Assembly (NCBI GenBank): GCA_964415965.1
Contig: CAYQCK010000001.1
Location: forward strand, 62,001 to 126,000
Direction: 5' to 3'
From: CAIKNB01 sp964415965
Lineage (GTDB): Bacteria; Patescibacteriota; Patescibacteriia; 2-12-FULL-60-25
Length of the DNA stretch: 64,000 bases
A program made the translations under genes and the position numbers. Positions 40,229-48,120 of the stretch are shown here, piece by piece (position 1 is the stretch's first letter; each line of letters begins with the position of its first letter). The notes under the pieces were generated by a model that made no database searches, was not told the origin of the DNA, and worked only from the letters and a program-made list of their open reading frames with translations.

Positions 40229-41962
40229 TTATTGGTAGGTGATGGTGTCCGTCGGCGAGATGCTCATGATGGTCTTGCCTTTCTCCAGCCAGCTCAGCTT
40301 GGCATAGACCCTGATTTGGGACGGCGGCGGGTAGTACCAGTATGCCCCGCTATGGGAGCCGGCGTTGATGTACTTCGCGCCCGGCGCGTCCTTCTTGTCC
40401 AGCGAAGCGGCGCAGTGGCGGATCGTCAGGTTGGCCGAGATGTATTGCGCCTGGCGGGCGAGCGCCTGCCAGTAGGGCAGTAAGCGGTCGGCGGATTCGT
40501 CGGGACGGCAGGTCGCGGCGCTTTTGCCCTCGACGAAGATCTCGGCCTTGGCCTTGCCCCAATCGGCTGCGGCTTGGGCCAGGGACTTGGGGTTGCTCGG
40601 GTAGCTGTAGACGGTTTTGCCGGCGATCGTTTCGGTCTTCAGGGCGCCGCTCAGGACCAGCGCGTGGCTCAAGTCCAGGTGCCAGGCCGTCTTCTCGGAT
40701 TCGGACGGGTTCAGGCTGTCGGGCTGGACCGTCGATTTGGCTTCCTGTCCGCCGTAAACGCCGAACCATGGGCGGACCTCCTGGACCGCGGCCGTGTCGC
40801 GCAAGACGATGGCGCGGCTGGTCAGTGGGCGCCCCAATTCGCCGTTGCGCCACTGGCCGTAGGCCTCGAAGATGTCGGCCGTGCCTTTGACGTCCACCGT
40901 GGCCGTGCACACCCGGCCGGCGCATTTCTTGATGCCGATGCCGTCCTTGAGCAGGCGGATGGACGTCACCTCGCTCCAGGCTTCGGCGCGGATGGAGTAT
41001 TTGGATGTCGTGCCGGGGACCGGCGTGGCCGTCAGGCTGACTTCGCCCAGTTCGTCCTCGTCCAAGACGGGGTTGTTCACGGGCAGGAGCAGCACCAGGC
41101 GGAGTCCGTTGGTCCCATAACCCGCGAGCAAAGACGCACCGTCGGGCCGGCGGCTGGCCAGGTTGAACCGGTCGCGGCTGCCCTTGAGGGGATAAGCGTA
41201 GTTGATGTAGCGTTCGTCGCCCCAGCCGCGTGTCAGGAGCCCTCGGGCCCGGATGTAGTTCTGCGCCTGTTCATATGTCCAGGCATCTGGGATGTTTATG
41301 GGGCTCCAGGTTTGGCCATCGAACGCCGACCACTTTATGGTCCCTGCGTCATAGCCGTAGCCGATGAGCTTGCCCTGGTCGTAGGTGTAGCTGTAGCTGA
41401 AACTGTCCAAAGCGCCGTCCGGGATGGCGACTTCGGTCAAGGCGCCCGCGCCGTAAACGTACAGCCTGGACGGTTTGATGGAATAACCGGGGAACAGCAC
41501 GAAAATCCTGCCGCCGACGCCGAACAGCGCCACCGAGTAGTAGCCCTCAGGCAGGTAAGCCGAGAGGTCGACCCGCGTGTTGCCGTTTTGGGTTAGCTCG
41601 GCGAACACCAGATTCTTGGAGGTCGCGGCCAGGCTGACGTATTCGGTGGTCCCGGCCGTGCCCGCGACGAGCCAGCGGTTGCCGTCGCCGGCAGCCGAAA
41701 TGACCTGGCCCACGCCCAGGTAGCGCAAGGCCGGGCTCACGTTCTTGGTCTGGTAGGTCCGGCCGTCGATGAACAAGGCGTCGGCGCCGTTCGTCGCGAA
41801 CCAATGGGTGCCGTCGGTCCACAGGCCGTCGAACGCGGCGCCGCTCTTGTGCGGGATGCCGGCCGACAGGTCGAAGAAGCCGTAGGCCGTGGCGGCCTCG
41901 GCCGTTTGCCCCAGTCCGAGGCAAAAACCCAGGACGAATGCGGTGATGATCAAGCGTTTCAT
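40229..41962 (-). CDS. Secreted protein with beta-propeller-like N-terminal region
   Basis: A 577-residue exported protein: signal peptide ending 'GQTAEA', then a region to about residue 290 of repeated short beta motifs ('GLWTDGTHWFATNGADALFIDG', 'DGNRWLVAGT'), like a sensor-type propeller, then an Ig-like part with a close Cys pair ('KKCAGRVC') and a C-terminal domain with two more Cys. The upstream 1273-aa protein shares the same opening (short DISxxI segment, then 'WYLTDG' type repeats) and Ig-Cys logic, so they are paralogues in one operon. Probably displayed or released at the surface; ligand unknown. Confidence 0.85.
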   Translation of the reverse strand: MKRLIITAFVLGFCLGLGQTAEAATAYGFFDLSAGIPHKSGAAFDGLWTDGTHWFATNGADALFIDGRTYQTKNVSPALRYLGVGQVISAAGDGNRWLVAGTAGTTEYVSLAATSKNLVFAELTQNGNTRVDLSAYLPEGYYSVALFGVGGRIFVLFPGYSIKPSRLYVYGAGALTEVAIPDGALDSFSYSYTYDQGKLIGYGYDAGTIKWSAFDGQTWSPINIPDAWTYEQAQNYIRARGLLTRGWGDERYINYAYPLKGSRDRFNLASRRPDGASLLAGYGTNGLRLVLLLPVNNPVLDEDELGEVSLTATPVPGTTSKYSIRAEAWSEVTSIRLLKDGIGIKKCAGRVCTATVDVKGTADIFEAYGQWRNGELGRPLTSRAIVLRDTAAVQEVRPWFGVYGGQEAKSTVQPDSLNPSESEKTAWHLDLSHALVLSGALKTETIAGKTVYSYPSNPKSLAQAAADWGKAKAEIFVEGKSAATCRPDESADRLLPYWQALARQAQYISANLTIRHCAASLDKKDAPGAKYINAGSHSGAYWYYPPPSQIRVYAKLSWLEKGKTIMSISPTDTITYQ

Positions 41963-41977
41963 ATCTTTGGATACAGA

Positions 41978-42002
41978 GAGGCTCCGCGCATGGCGGAGCC
42001 TC
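41978..42002 (-). terminator. Hairpin between the two surface-protein genes
   Basis: GAGGCTCCGC / GCGGAGCCTC, 10 bp, no T run beyond it; may stabilise the mRNA end or cause partial termination. Confidence 0.5.
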
Positions 42003-42010
42003 CTGTTCGG

Positions 42011-45000
42011 TTATTTCTTGTAGATAGTCTTGTAGCCGGTGAAGTAGGCACGGCCTTTCAGGTCCACGAGGCGCGCGCCGTAGGTGACGCTCAAGCGGTC
42101 GGCGTACGGGCCGCCGGAGTAGCTGCAGCTGCCGGTGGAGCACGTCTTGACCAGCCGGCCGTTGACCATGAGCTCGAGGCGGTCGATGCCGTCCGCGTCC
42201 TGGCCGTTGGCGCTGAACTGGATGGTGTCGCTCGCGCCGTAACCGCCGTCATGGTCGCTCGTCATGCTGACCGTGCCGCCGACGTCGTTGGTCGTCGGGG
42301 TCGAGGCGTTGACGACCGTGAAGCTCTTGCTCTCCGAGCTGAAGGTGTTGCCGTAGCCGTCGGTGATGCGCCCGTAGTAGCTGCCGGTCGTGTAGACGGT
42401 GGCGCCACACTGCTGGTTGCCGTAGGCGCTGTAGCCGAAGTCGCAGATCTTCATCACGTTTCCGTTCCCGATGATCTCGATTTTGCGGATTCCGTTCTGG
42501 GCCCAGGCGCCGACGTAGAACGTGACGTTCTGGCTGCCGTAGATTTGGCTCTCGTTCGGGTCGCTCCAGATCCAGCTGGACTGGTTGCTGCCGCTCGAGC
42601 CCGAGCCGCCGGTGACGTTGTAGGTCCGGGAACTGGCCCAACTTTCGCGGCCCTGCGCATCCACGGCTTTGGCGTTCACGTACACCTGGTCGCCGTTCTT
42701 GTAGTTGCCGCCGTTCAGCGTGAATTGGCACGTTTGGTTGCCGTAGGCGGTGTACGTCCCGAAGTTGCAGTTGTGGGCCAAGATGCCGTTGACGTAAATC
42801 TCGATGCGGTTCAGGCCGTCATTGTCCCAGGCGCCGACATGGTAGACGGCGCTTTCCGAAGTCGTGACTTGGGATTTCTCCGGGTCTGACCAGCTCCAAG
42901 TGGCCGGGTAGTCGCCCGTGCCGCCGTTCGTGGAGCCTGAGCCCACGATGCGGTAGTTGCGGCTGTTGGTCTGGATGGTGTTGTAGGAGCTGTCCGTGAC
43001 CTTGGCGTAGACGTTCAGGTTGCTGCCGACCGGATAGTTGCTGCCGTAGATCTGGTAGGTGCACTCCCGGTTGCCGTAAGCGTACGAGTAATTGCACGTC
43101 TGGACATTGTTGTCGTTGACGTAGACCTCGATGCGGTTCAGGCCGTCGGAGTCGCTGGCGTTGGCGGTGAAGGTGAAGTTCTCGTTGGTCTTGAGGTCGC
43201 GGTCCGACGGGCTGAGTGAGTACACGGTATTGCCGTAGGTGCCGGAGCCGCCGTTGTCCTGGACGGTCAGCGTCTTGCTGTCGCTCCAGGTTGTCTTGCC
43301 GTAGTAGTCGGTCGCCTTGGCGTTAAAGCTGTGTTGGGCGATCGAGTAGTCGTTGCCGTAGATATTCAGGTCGCATGACTGCGTCGAGTAGGCGCGCGAG
43401 AAGTCGCAAGTGCGCTTCAGGCTTCCGTCGGCGTAGACCTCGATGCGCTGCAGGCCCTGGGTCGCATTGGCCTGGACCTTGAAGGTCGTCGAGCTGCCGC
43501 GGTTAAGGTAAGAGGTGGACGGTTCGAACCAGCCCCAGGCCGAGACATCGCCCGAAGTGGAGCCGCCGTTGTAGCTCGAATCCTGCACCGTCAGGTACTG
43601 CATGGTCGGCCAGGCTTCGGCGTTGTTGTAGTCGGTGATCTTGGCGTTGACCGCGAGCTGCGAATTGACCGAGTAGTCGCTGCCGTAGATGGTCAGGCTG
43701 CAGGTCTGGTTGCCGTAAGCGCGGGAATAGTCGCAGGTCCGCTTCTGGTTGCCGTTGACGTAGATGACGATGCTCCGCAGGCCGTCGGCATCGCTCGCCC
43801 CGACGTTGAAGGTCAGGGTCTCGCCGCGCTTGAGGTAGGTCGCGTTGTTCGGTTCGGTCCAGGTCCAGAAATAGGTGTTGCCGGTCTGGCCCGAGATCTG
43901 GCCGTTGCCCGTGTTGGAGCTGTTGTCCGTGATGGTCAGGTATTTGGTGTCGCTCCAGGCGGTCTGTCCGTTGTAGTCGGTCGCCCGGGCGCTCAGGTTG
44001 ACCGATTGGCCGCTCGTATAATCCGAACCGTAGACCGTCAGGTCGCAGGTCTGGTTGCCGTAGCTGCGGCTGAAGTCGCAGGTGCGCTTGAGGCTGCCGT
44101 TGACGTAAGCCTCGATGCGGTTCAGGCCCTGGCTGGCCGAAGCCTGCACCCGGTAGGTCGTGGAGCTGCCGCGGTAGAGCGAGTTGTTGCTCAGGTCGAC
44201 CGTGGTCGTGAGCCAAATGCCGTTGCCGGACGTGTTGCCGTTGCTCGTGCCGTACTGGTCAACGGTCAGGTTTTCGCTGGAGCTCTCGGTCACGTTGCCG
44301 TAGCGGTCATACGCCTTGGCCGCCAACGGGATAGCGCGGGTCGAGAGGCCGTTGGTGTAATAGACGTTGGAATATTCGCAAGTGTCGGAGTAACAGGTCT
44401 GGACGCGCGCGCTGTTGGCGTAGAGCTCGATGCGGTCGATGCCGTTGGTGTCGCTGGCCACCGCGCGGTAGACGAAAGTCTCGCCGTTGCCGACCTGGTA
44501 ATCCGAAGGATTGCCCGAGGTCGTCAGGTTCGGCCCGGAGTACGAGCTATAGGTCTTGCCCCCGCCGAACGTGCCGGACGGGTAGCTCGTGCCGTTGGTT
44601 GCGCTGCCGCTGGTCAATTTGACCAGCTTCAGGGTCAGGGGATAGGTGGGTTCGCTGCGTCCGAGCTCGGACACCGCGCCGCCCAGGATGATTGACCCGT
44701 TATTGTTTCCGGCGCCGGTGATGAAGAAATCGCGATTCTCGCCGATATCGGTTACTGTGTTGGACCCGGGGTCTATCTGATAAGCGTGTTTACCCGATAC
44801 CAGCATCCAGCGCGAACCGTCGTGGAGCAGGGTTGAGTCTCCGTTCAGGGTCTGGATTTTCGGATCGCTGCACCGATAATCCGGGGTGCAGGGATTTTGG
44901 AAGTCATTGATCTCGCGGAAGGATACTCCGTCGTATTCAAGACCGTTGGTTTTCTGGACGTACGGCAGGCTGCTCCAGGAGAGGATGAAAAGCGCTTTCA

Positions 45001-45832
45001 CGCCATTCGTGGCCGCGGCCCTGATTCCATTGTAGGTAGACGGGGACGATTCTTTGACTTTTGTGAAATTCGACCCGTCATACCTATACATGACATAGCC
45101 TTCGTAAAGGCCATGGCTGGAGTTGTAATTTCCCGTCTTCCCGAAGACGATCCATTGGTTGGCCCCGACGGGCAAGCTGCCCAGGACCGCCGACTTCCCT
45201 GAGGGTTTCCCTTGGGCGGTGCTGTAGAGCAGGGTGTTGCCGTAGTAGTTCCCGTTTTGCGAATCCTTGTCCAGATTCGAGCGGAATTCCGACGGCAGGA
45301 AGATTTCGGAAATCGTGCGGTCGATGGTATTGAGGCGGAACAGGCGGGCTTTTGTGGTTACGACGTGCCAGGTACCGTTGCGGCCGCTGATTTGGCTCAA
45401 GCCCTCGTTGTACTGCAGCGCGCCGCGCAGGAAACTTGTCAGGTCGGAATACGAACCGTCGCGGTTAACGACTGCCCTGAACTGATTATCCATCCGCACG
45501 ACGTCCTGCAGGAACATGACCGTCTGCCCGTCGCTCACGATGTCGTCGACGCGGGAAATCCCGGCGTTGCGCACGTCGGTCGTGATGTCGGCCATGGCCG
45601 AACCTTCGGTCCGCCAGACATGGCCGCCGTTCCACAGCTCCTGGCCGTCGGTCAGGTACCAGTAGGGCGCGGCATAGGCCATGGCCCAGACCGGGCGATT
45701 GGTCCGTTCGGCGATCTTGTCCGAGATATCGGTCCAATCATAGCCGCCGCCGGCCAGGGCCGGGGCAGCCGAAAACGCCATCGAGGCCACCATGGCCAGG
45801 ACAGCACTAAAACGATAGATGGAGCTCTTCAT
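42011..45832 (-). CDS. Large secreted protein with eight Ig-like repeats
   Basis: A 1273-residue exported protein. Signal peptide (cleavage after PALA), an N-terminal propeller-like domain to about residue 410, then eight tandem Ig-like domains of 80-110 residues. Each carries 'RIEVYVNG' followed by two Cys about 10 residues apart in the pattern K-R-T-C-D-F-S-R-A-Y-G-N-Q-T-C, then 'IYGSDY' and 'AKATDYYG'. Domains are joined by Gly/Ser/Asn linkers. No sortase motif or C-terminal anchor was seen. Such long repeat proteins in Patescibacteria are candidates for host attachment. A near-consensus promoter suggests high expression. It is followed by its 577-aa paralogue. Confidence 0.9.
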   Translation of the reverse strand: MKSSIYRFSAVLAMVASMAFSAAPALAGGGYDWTDISDKIAERTNRPVWAMAYAAPYWYLTDGQELWNGGHVWRTEGSAMADITTDVRNAGISRVDDIVSDGQTVMFLQDVVRMDNQFRAVVNRDGSYSDLTSFLRGALQYNEGLSQISGRNGTWHVVTTKARLFRLNTIDRTISEIFLPSEFRSNLDKDSQNGNYYGNTLLYSTAQGKPSGKSAVLGSLPVGANQWIVFGKTGNYNSSHGLYEGYVMYRYDGSNFTKVKESSPSTYNGIRAAATNGVKALFILSWSSLPYVQKTNGLEYDGVSFREINDFQNPCTPDYRCSDPKIQTLNGDSTLLHDGSRWMLVSGKHAYQIDPGSNTVTDIGENRDFFITGAGNNNGSIILGGAVSELGRSEPTYPLTLKLVKLTSGSATNGTSYPSGTFGGGKTYSSYSGPNLTTSGNPSDYQVGNGETFVYRAVASDTNGIDRIELYANSARVQTCYSDTCEYSNVYYTNGLSTRAIPLAAKAYDRYGNVTESSSENLTVDQYGTSNGNTSGNGIWLTTTVDLSNNSLYRGSSTTYRVQASASQGLNRIEAYVNGSLKRTCDFSRSYGNQTCDLTVYGSDYTSGQSVNLSARATDYNGQTAWSDTKYLTITDNSSNTGNGQISGQTGNTYFWTWTEPNNATYLKRGETLTFNVGASDADGLRSIVIYVNGNQKRTCDYSRAYGNQTCSLTIYGSDYSVNSQLAVNAKITDYNNAEAWPTMQYLTVQDSSYNGGSTSGDVSAWGWFEPSTSYLNRGSSTTFKVQANATQGLQRIEVYADGSLKRTCDFSRAYSTQSCDLNIYGNDYSIAQHSFNAKATDYYGKTTWSDSKTLTVQDNGGSGTYGNTVYSLSPSDRDLKTNENFTFTANASDSDGLNRIEVYVNDNNVQTCNYSYAYGNRECTYQIYGSNYPVGSNLNVYAKVTDSSYNTIQTNSRNYRIVGSGSTNGGTGDYPATWSWSDPEKSQVTTSESAVYHVGAWDNDGLNRIEIYVNGILAHNCNFGTYTAYGNQTCQFTLNGGNYKNGDQVYVNAKAVDAQGRESWASSRTYNVTGGSGSSGSNQSSWIWSDPNESQIYGSQNVTFYVGAWAQNGIRKIEIIGNGNVMKICDFGYSAYGNQQCGATVYTTGSYYGRITDGYGNTFSSESKSFTVVNASTPTTNDVGGTVSMTSDHDGGYGASDTIQFSANGQDADGIDRLELMVNGRLVKTCSTGSCSYSGGPYADRLSVTYGARLVDLKGRAYFTGYKTIYKK

Positions 45833-45893
45833 AGTTTTTTTGGCTGGGTTGTGATGAAATTCAGACTACCTTCGATTTGGTATCGAATGTATT

Positions 45894-45922
45894 TTTATAC
45901 CAGAAATAGGGCTTTTTGTCAA
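45894..45922 (-). promoter_or_regulatory. Strong promoter of the surface-protein operon
   Basis: Minus strand TTGACA, 17-bp spacer, TATAAA; about 60-nt AT-rich leader. Confidence 0.88.
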
Positions 45923-45957
45923 TATACCATCCCTGACCCGGCTGTAAATCCAGACGA

Positions 45958-45983
45958 CAAAAAAGACAGTCCAAGGGACTGTC
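45958..45983 (-). terminator. Intrinsic terminator of the 226-aa gene
   Basis: Minus strand GGACAGTCC / GGACTGTC then TTTTTTG. Confidence 0.85.
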
Positions 45984-45999
45984 CATACGTCTCGAACTC

Positions 46000-46680
46000 T
46001 CATTCCACCTTGGCTTTCCAGTAGGTGGAGGCCTTGGCTTGCGCCTGAAGCTCGCGCGAGCCGAGCTTGAAGTGCTTGGCCAGGCGCTTCAGGATGTTCT
46101 TTCGCTCTTCGGCCGACTTGGCGCCGGAGATGAGGCGGGCGAACAGGTTCCCGCGATGCTTCGGGCTCAGGGCTGAAAGGGATATGACCGCCCTTCTGAT
46201 CCCAGGCTCGGTCGAGCCGAGTTTGGCGACCGTTTGGTCGACCAATTTGCGGAAGTCATCGATACTCCGGGCCCGGGCCTCCATGAGGTCCAGGTGCAGG
46301 TTATCGACTTCCGCTTGGCTCATGTCCCTGAAGGCCGCGCTACGGCGTTGCCGGTCGCGATACTGCGGCTTGCGCCGCGACTGTTTCCCCGCCGTTTCGA
46401 CGGTTTGCGGCGTTTCGGCAGGGGTTGCTTCGGGAGCCGAAACCGGATTGGCGGTTTCGGGCAGGGGGCCGTCGCTCAAGCTTTCGGCCAAGGTCTGGGC
46501 GACCGCTAGGCGGCGCCTTTTGACCGTTTGCAGGATGTCGTCATAGGCCTTGAGCTGGAGCGCCCTGTTCTTGCAGGCCAGGCGGTACAGCTCCTCGATG
46601 TCTTCCGCCAGCTGCGGATTGAGCAGGTGCAGGGTGATTTTTATCCTTCGCCAGACTGAGGGTAGGTCTTTCTTGAGCAT
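46000..46680 (-). CDS. Hypothetical protein of the GHKL/HTH island
   Basis: A 226-residue, mainly helical, strongly basic cytoplasmic protein ('KKDLPSVWRRIKITLHLL', Arg-rich 'SRRKPQYRDRQRRSAAFRD'), with a Pro/Thr/Ala linker at about 75-95. No catalytic motif. It is transcribed divergently from the double-HTH/GHKL operon across a shared 180-bp control region, so it may be co-regulated with it. AGGGAAGAAACGGC before the ATG is a weak ribosome-binding site. Family unknown. Confidence 0.75.
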   Translation of the reverse strand: MLKKDLPSVWRRIKITLHLLNPQLAEDIEELYRLACKNRALQLKAYDDILQTVKRRRLAVAQTLAESLSDGPLPETANPVSAPEATPAETPQTVETAGKQSRRKPQYRDRQRRSAAFRDMSQAEVDNLHLDLMEARARSIDDFRKLVDQTVAKLGSTEPGIRRAVISLSALSPKHRGNLFARLISGAKSAEERKNILKRLAKHFKLGSRELQAQAKASTYWKAKVE

Positions 46681-46753
46681 TGCCGTTTCTTCCCTGAAGC
46701 TGAGGGTTTATGAAGGTCCGTCGGGTCCGGGAAAACCTTGGCAAAAGCAGGTC

Positions 46754-46802
46754 GGTTTGTCAATCGGATATGCTTGACAAAACCAGCTGATTTGTCTATG
46801 GT
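46754..46802. promoter_or_regulatory. Divergent promoters with an operator-like inverted repeat
   Basis: Plus strand: TTGACA (46774-46779), 17-bp spacer, TATGGT (46797-46802). Minus strand: TTGACA (46758-46763), 17-bp spacer, weak CAAGGT. The two -35 boxes are the inner ends of an imperfect inverted repeat GGTTTGTCAA ... TTGACAAAACC, with a third TTTGTC at 46791. A repressor bound here would control both directions; the double-HTH protein is the obvious candidate. Confidence 0.7.
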
Positions 46803-46863
46803 TCTCCATTCCCCGTTAAGGCGGGGATGGCCTTTGACAAACGAGGCAAGAGGCAGGAAAAAC

Positions 46864-48120
46864 ATGAAAAAACCCGAGTCTGAGCGCGTAAGCCTGCCGG
46901 AACAGCGCGCTCTGGTGGTCGAACTTTCCGGTCTGCAGAAACAGCTGCGCAAAGCGGTGGTTGCGCGCCAGGAGCGCGAAAAACTCACGATCGGTTCCCT
47001 GGCCGCCCGTCTCGGGCTCGGCTGGAACGAGGTGGAGGCGTTCGTCAACGGCCGTCGGGCCGTCTGCCGGGGCGCCATCCTGACCAAGTTGGCCGAATAC
47101 GCCGAAGCCGAAAAGCTGGCCGCGAAGATCGGGGACTTGGCCGAGAAGCTCAACTTCTCGTCCAGGATCATCGGCGCTTCGATCCAATCGAAGCAGACGA
47201 TCGAACTGGTCTTCGCGCTCCATGAGAAGTTCGGCCAAACCGAAGGGCTCAACCACGAGGATTTCGCCCAGGCCTTCGGCGACCTCCAGGAGCTGGTGGC
47301 TTCGGTCCTGATTTGGCGCAACGACGCCTTCATCCGGCTTGAGGATGAGGCGACATTCTCCAGAGTCATGGATCTGCTCACCAGCCAAGGGCTCGAGGAC
47401 AGGATTTCCGAAGCCCGCTCCAAGCGGGCAGCCGAGCTCAAGACCGCGGTCGATGAGATGGAAGTCGCCGTCGAGGCGATCCGTTCGCGCTACGCGAACT
47501 TCGAAGACATGTGCAAGGCCCTGGGCGTCGATGCGTCGACCGTCTATCGGGCCCGCGGCTTCGATCCCCGGACTTCAGCCGAAACGGTCCGTCGCATCAC
47601 CTCAGCCGCCCGACGGCTTCTGCCGTCCGAGAACGGCAAGCGCAGAGCCAAGCCGGAACCGGCCTCTGCGCCGGCGCCGCTGCCGGCGGATGCCGCGGAA
47701 GCGTCCCGTCCCAAGACCGCCGAGAGGCGGCCCGAAGCGAAGGGGTTTCTGCGCCCGACGACCGCCATGCTGCGCGATAACGCGGGCGGCGTGTCCGAGG
47801 ACAATGTGAAGTTCGTCCTGACGAGCGAGACCTTCCAGGAGCTCGATTTCCATCCTGGGCCGCGCGGTATCCGGTTCGCCCGGAGCCAGCTGGCCCTGAC
47901 CCGCGCCCTGCTGAACATGTTCTGCCAGATCAAGAGCCCCGAAACCAGGGCGACGGTCAGGCAGGCGCTGAGCGCTGAGGTCGAGGAATTGGAGTACGCC
48001 ATCCGGATGTTCAGCGAAGAATATCCCAACAACCTGCTGGCGCTGCATGATGCGGCGCGCAAGACCATGGGCCGCATGCGGCTCGAGACCGACGGCAAGG
48101 GCAAGGGAGCGAAGAGATGA
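46864..48120 (+). CDS. Double helix-turn-helix protein paired with a GHKL ATPase
   Basis: A 418-residue protein with two HTH segments. The first (about 41-80, 'LTIGSLAARLGLGWNEVEAFVNG') is XRE-like. The second (about 210-250, 'FEDMCKALGVDASTVYRARG' then 'AETVRRITSAAR') is LacI/XRE-like. Between them is a long helical region and after them a Pro/Ala-rich linker (about 255-295) and a helical C-terminal domain. The stop overlaps the start of the GHKL gene (ATGA), so the two products are made together. Likely regulator and/or DNA-targeting partner of the ATPase. The start at 46864 follows AGGCAGGA; the longer frame from 46738 would read through the promoter. Confidence 0.82.
   Translation: MKKPESERVSLPEQRALVVELSGLQKQLRKAVVARQEREKLTIGSLAARLGLGWNEVEAFVNGRRAVCRGAILTKLAEYAEAEKLAAKIGDLAEKLNFSSRIIGASIQSKQTIELVFALHEKFGQTEGLNHEDFAQAFGDLQELVASVLIWRNDAFIRLEDEATFSRVMDLLTSQGLEDRISEARSKRAAELKTAVDEMEVAVEAIRSRYANFEDMCKALGVDASTVYRARGFDPRTSAETVRRITSAARRLLPSENGKRRAKPEPASAPAPLPADAAEASRPKTAERRPEAKGFLRPTTAMLRDNAGGVSEDNVKFVLTSETFQELDFHPGPRGIRFARSQLALTRALLNMFCQIKSPETRATVRQALSAEVEELEYAIRMFSEEYPNNLLALHDAARKTMGRMRLETDGKGKGAKR

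Noticed and set aside
42250..45000. CRISPR-like or satellite repeats
   Set aside because: The repetition comes from codons of Ig-like protein repeats, with coding-frame periodicity and diverged copies, not spacers.
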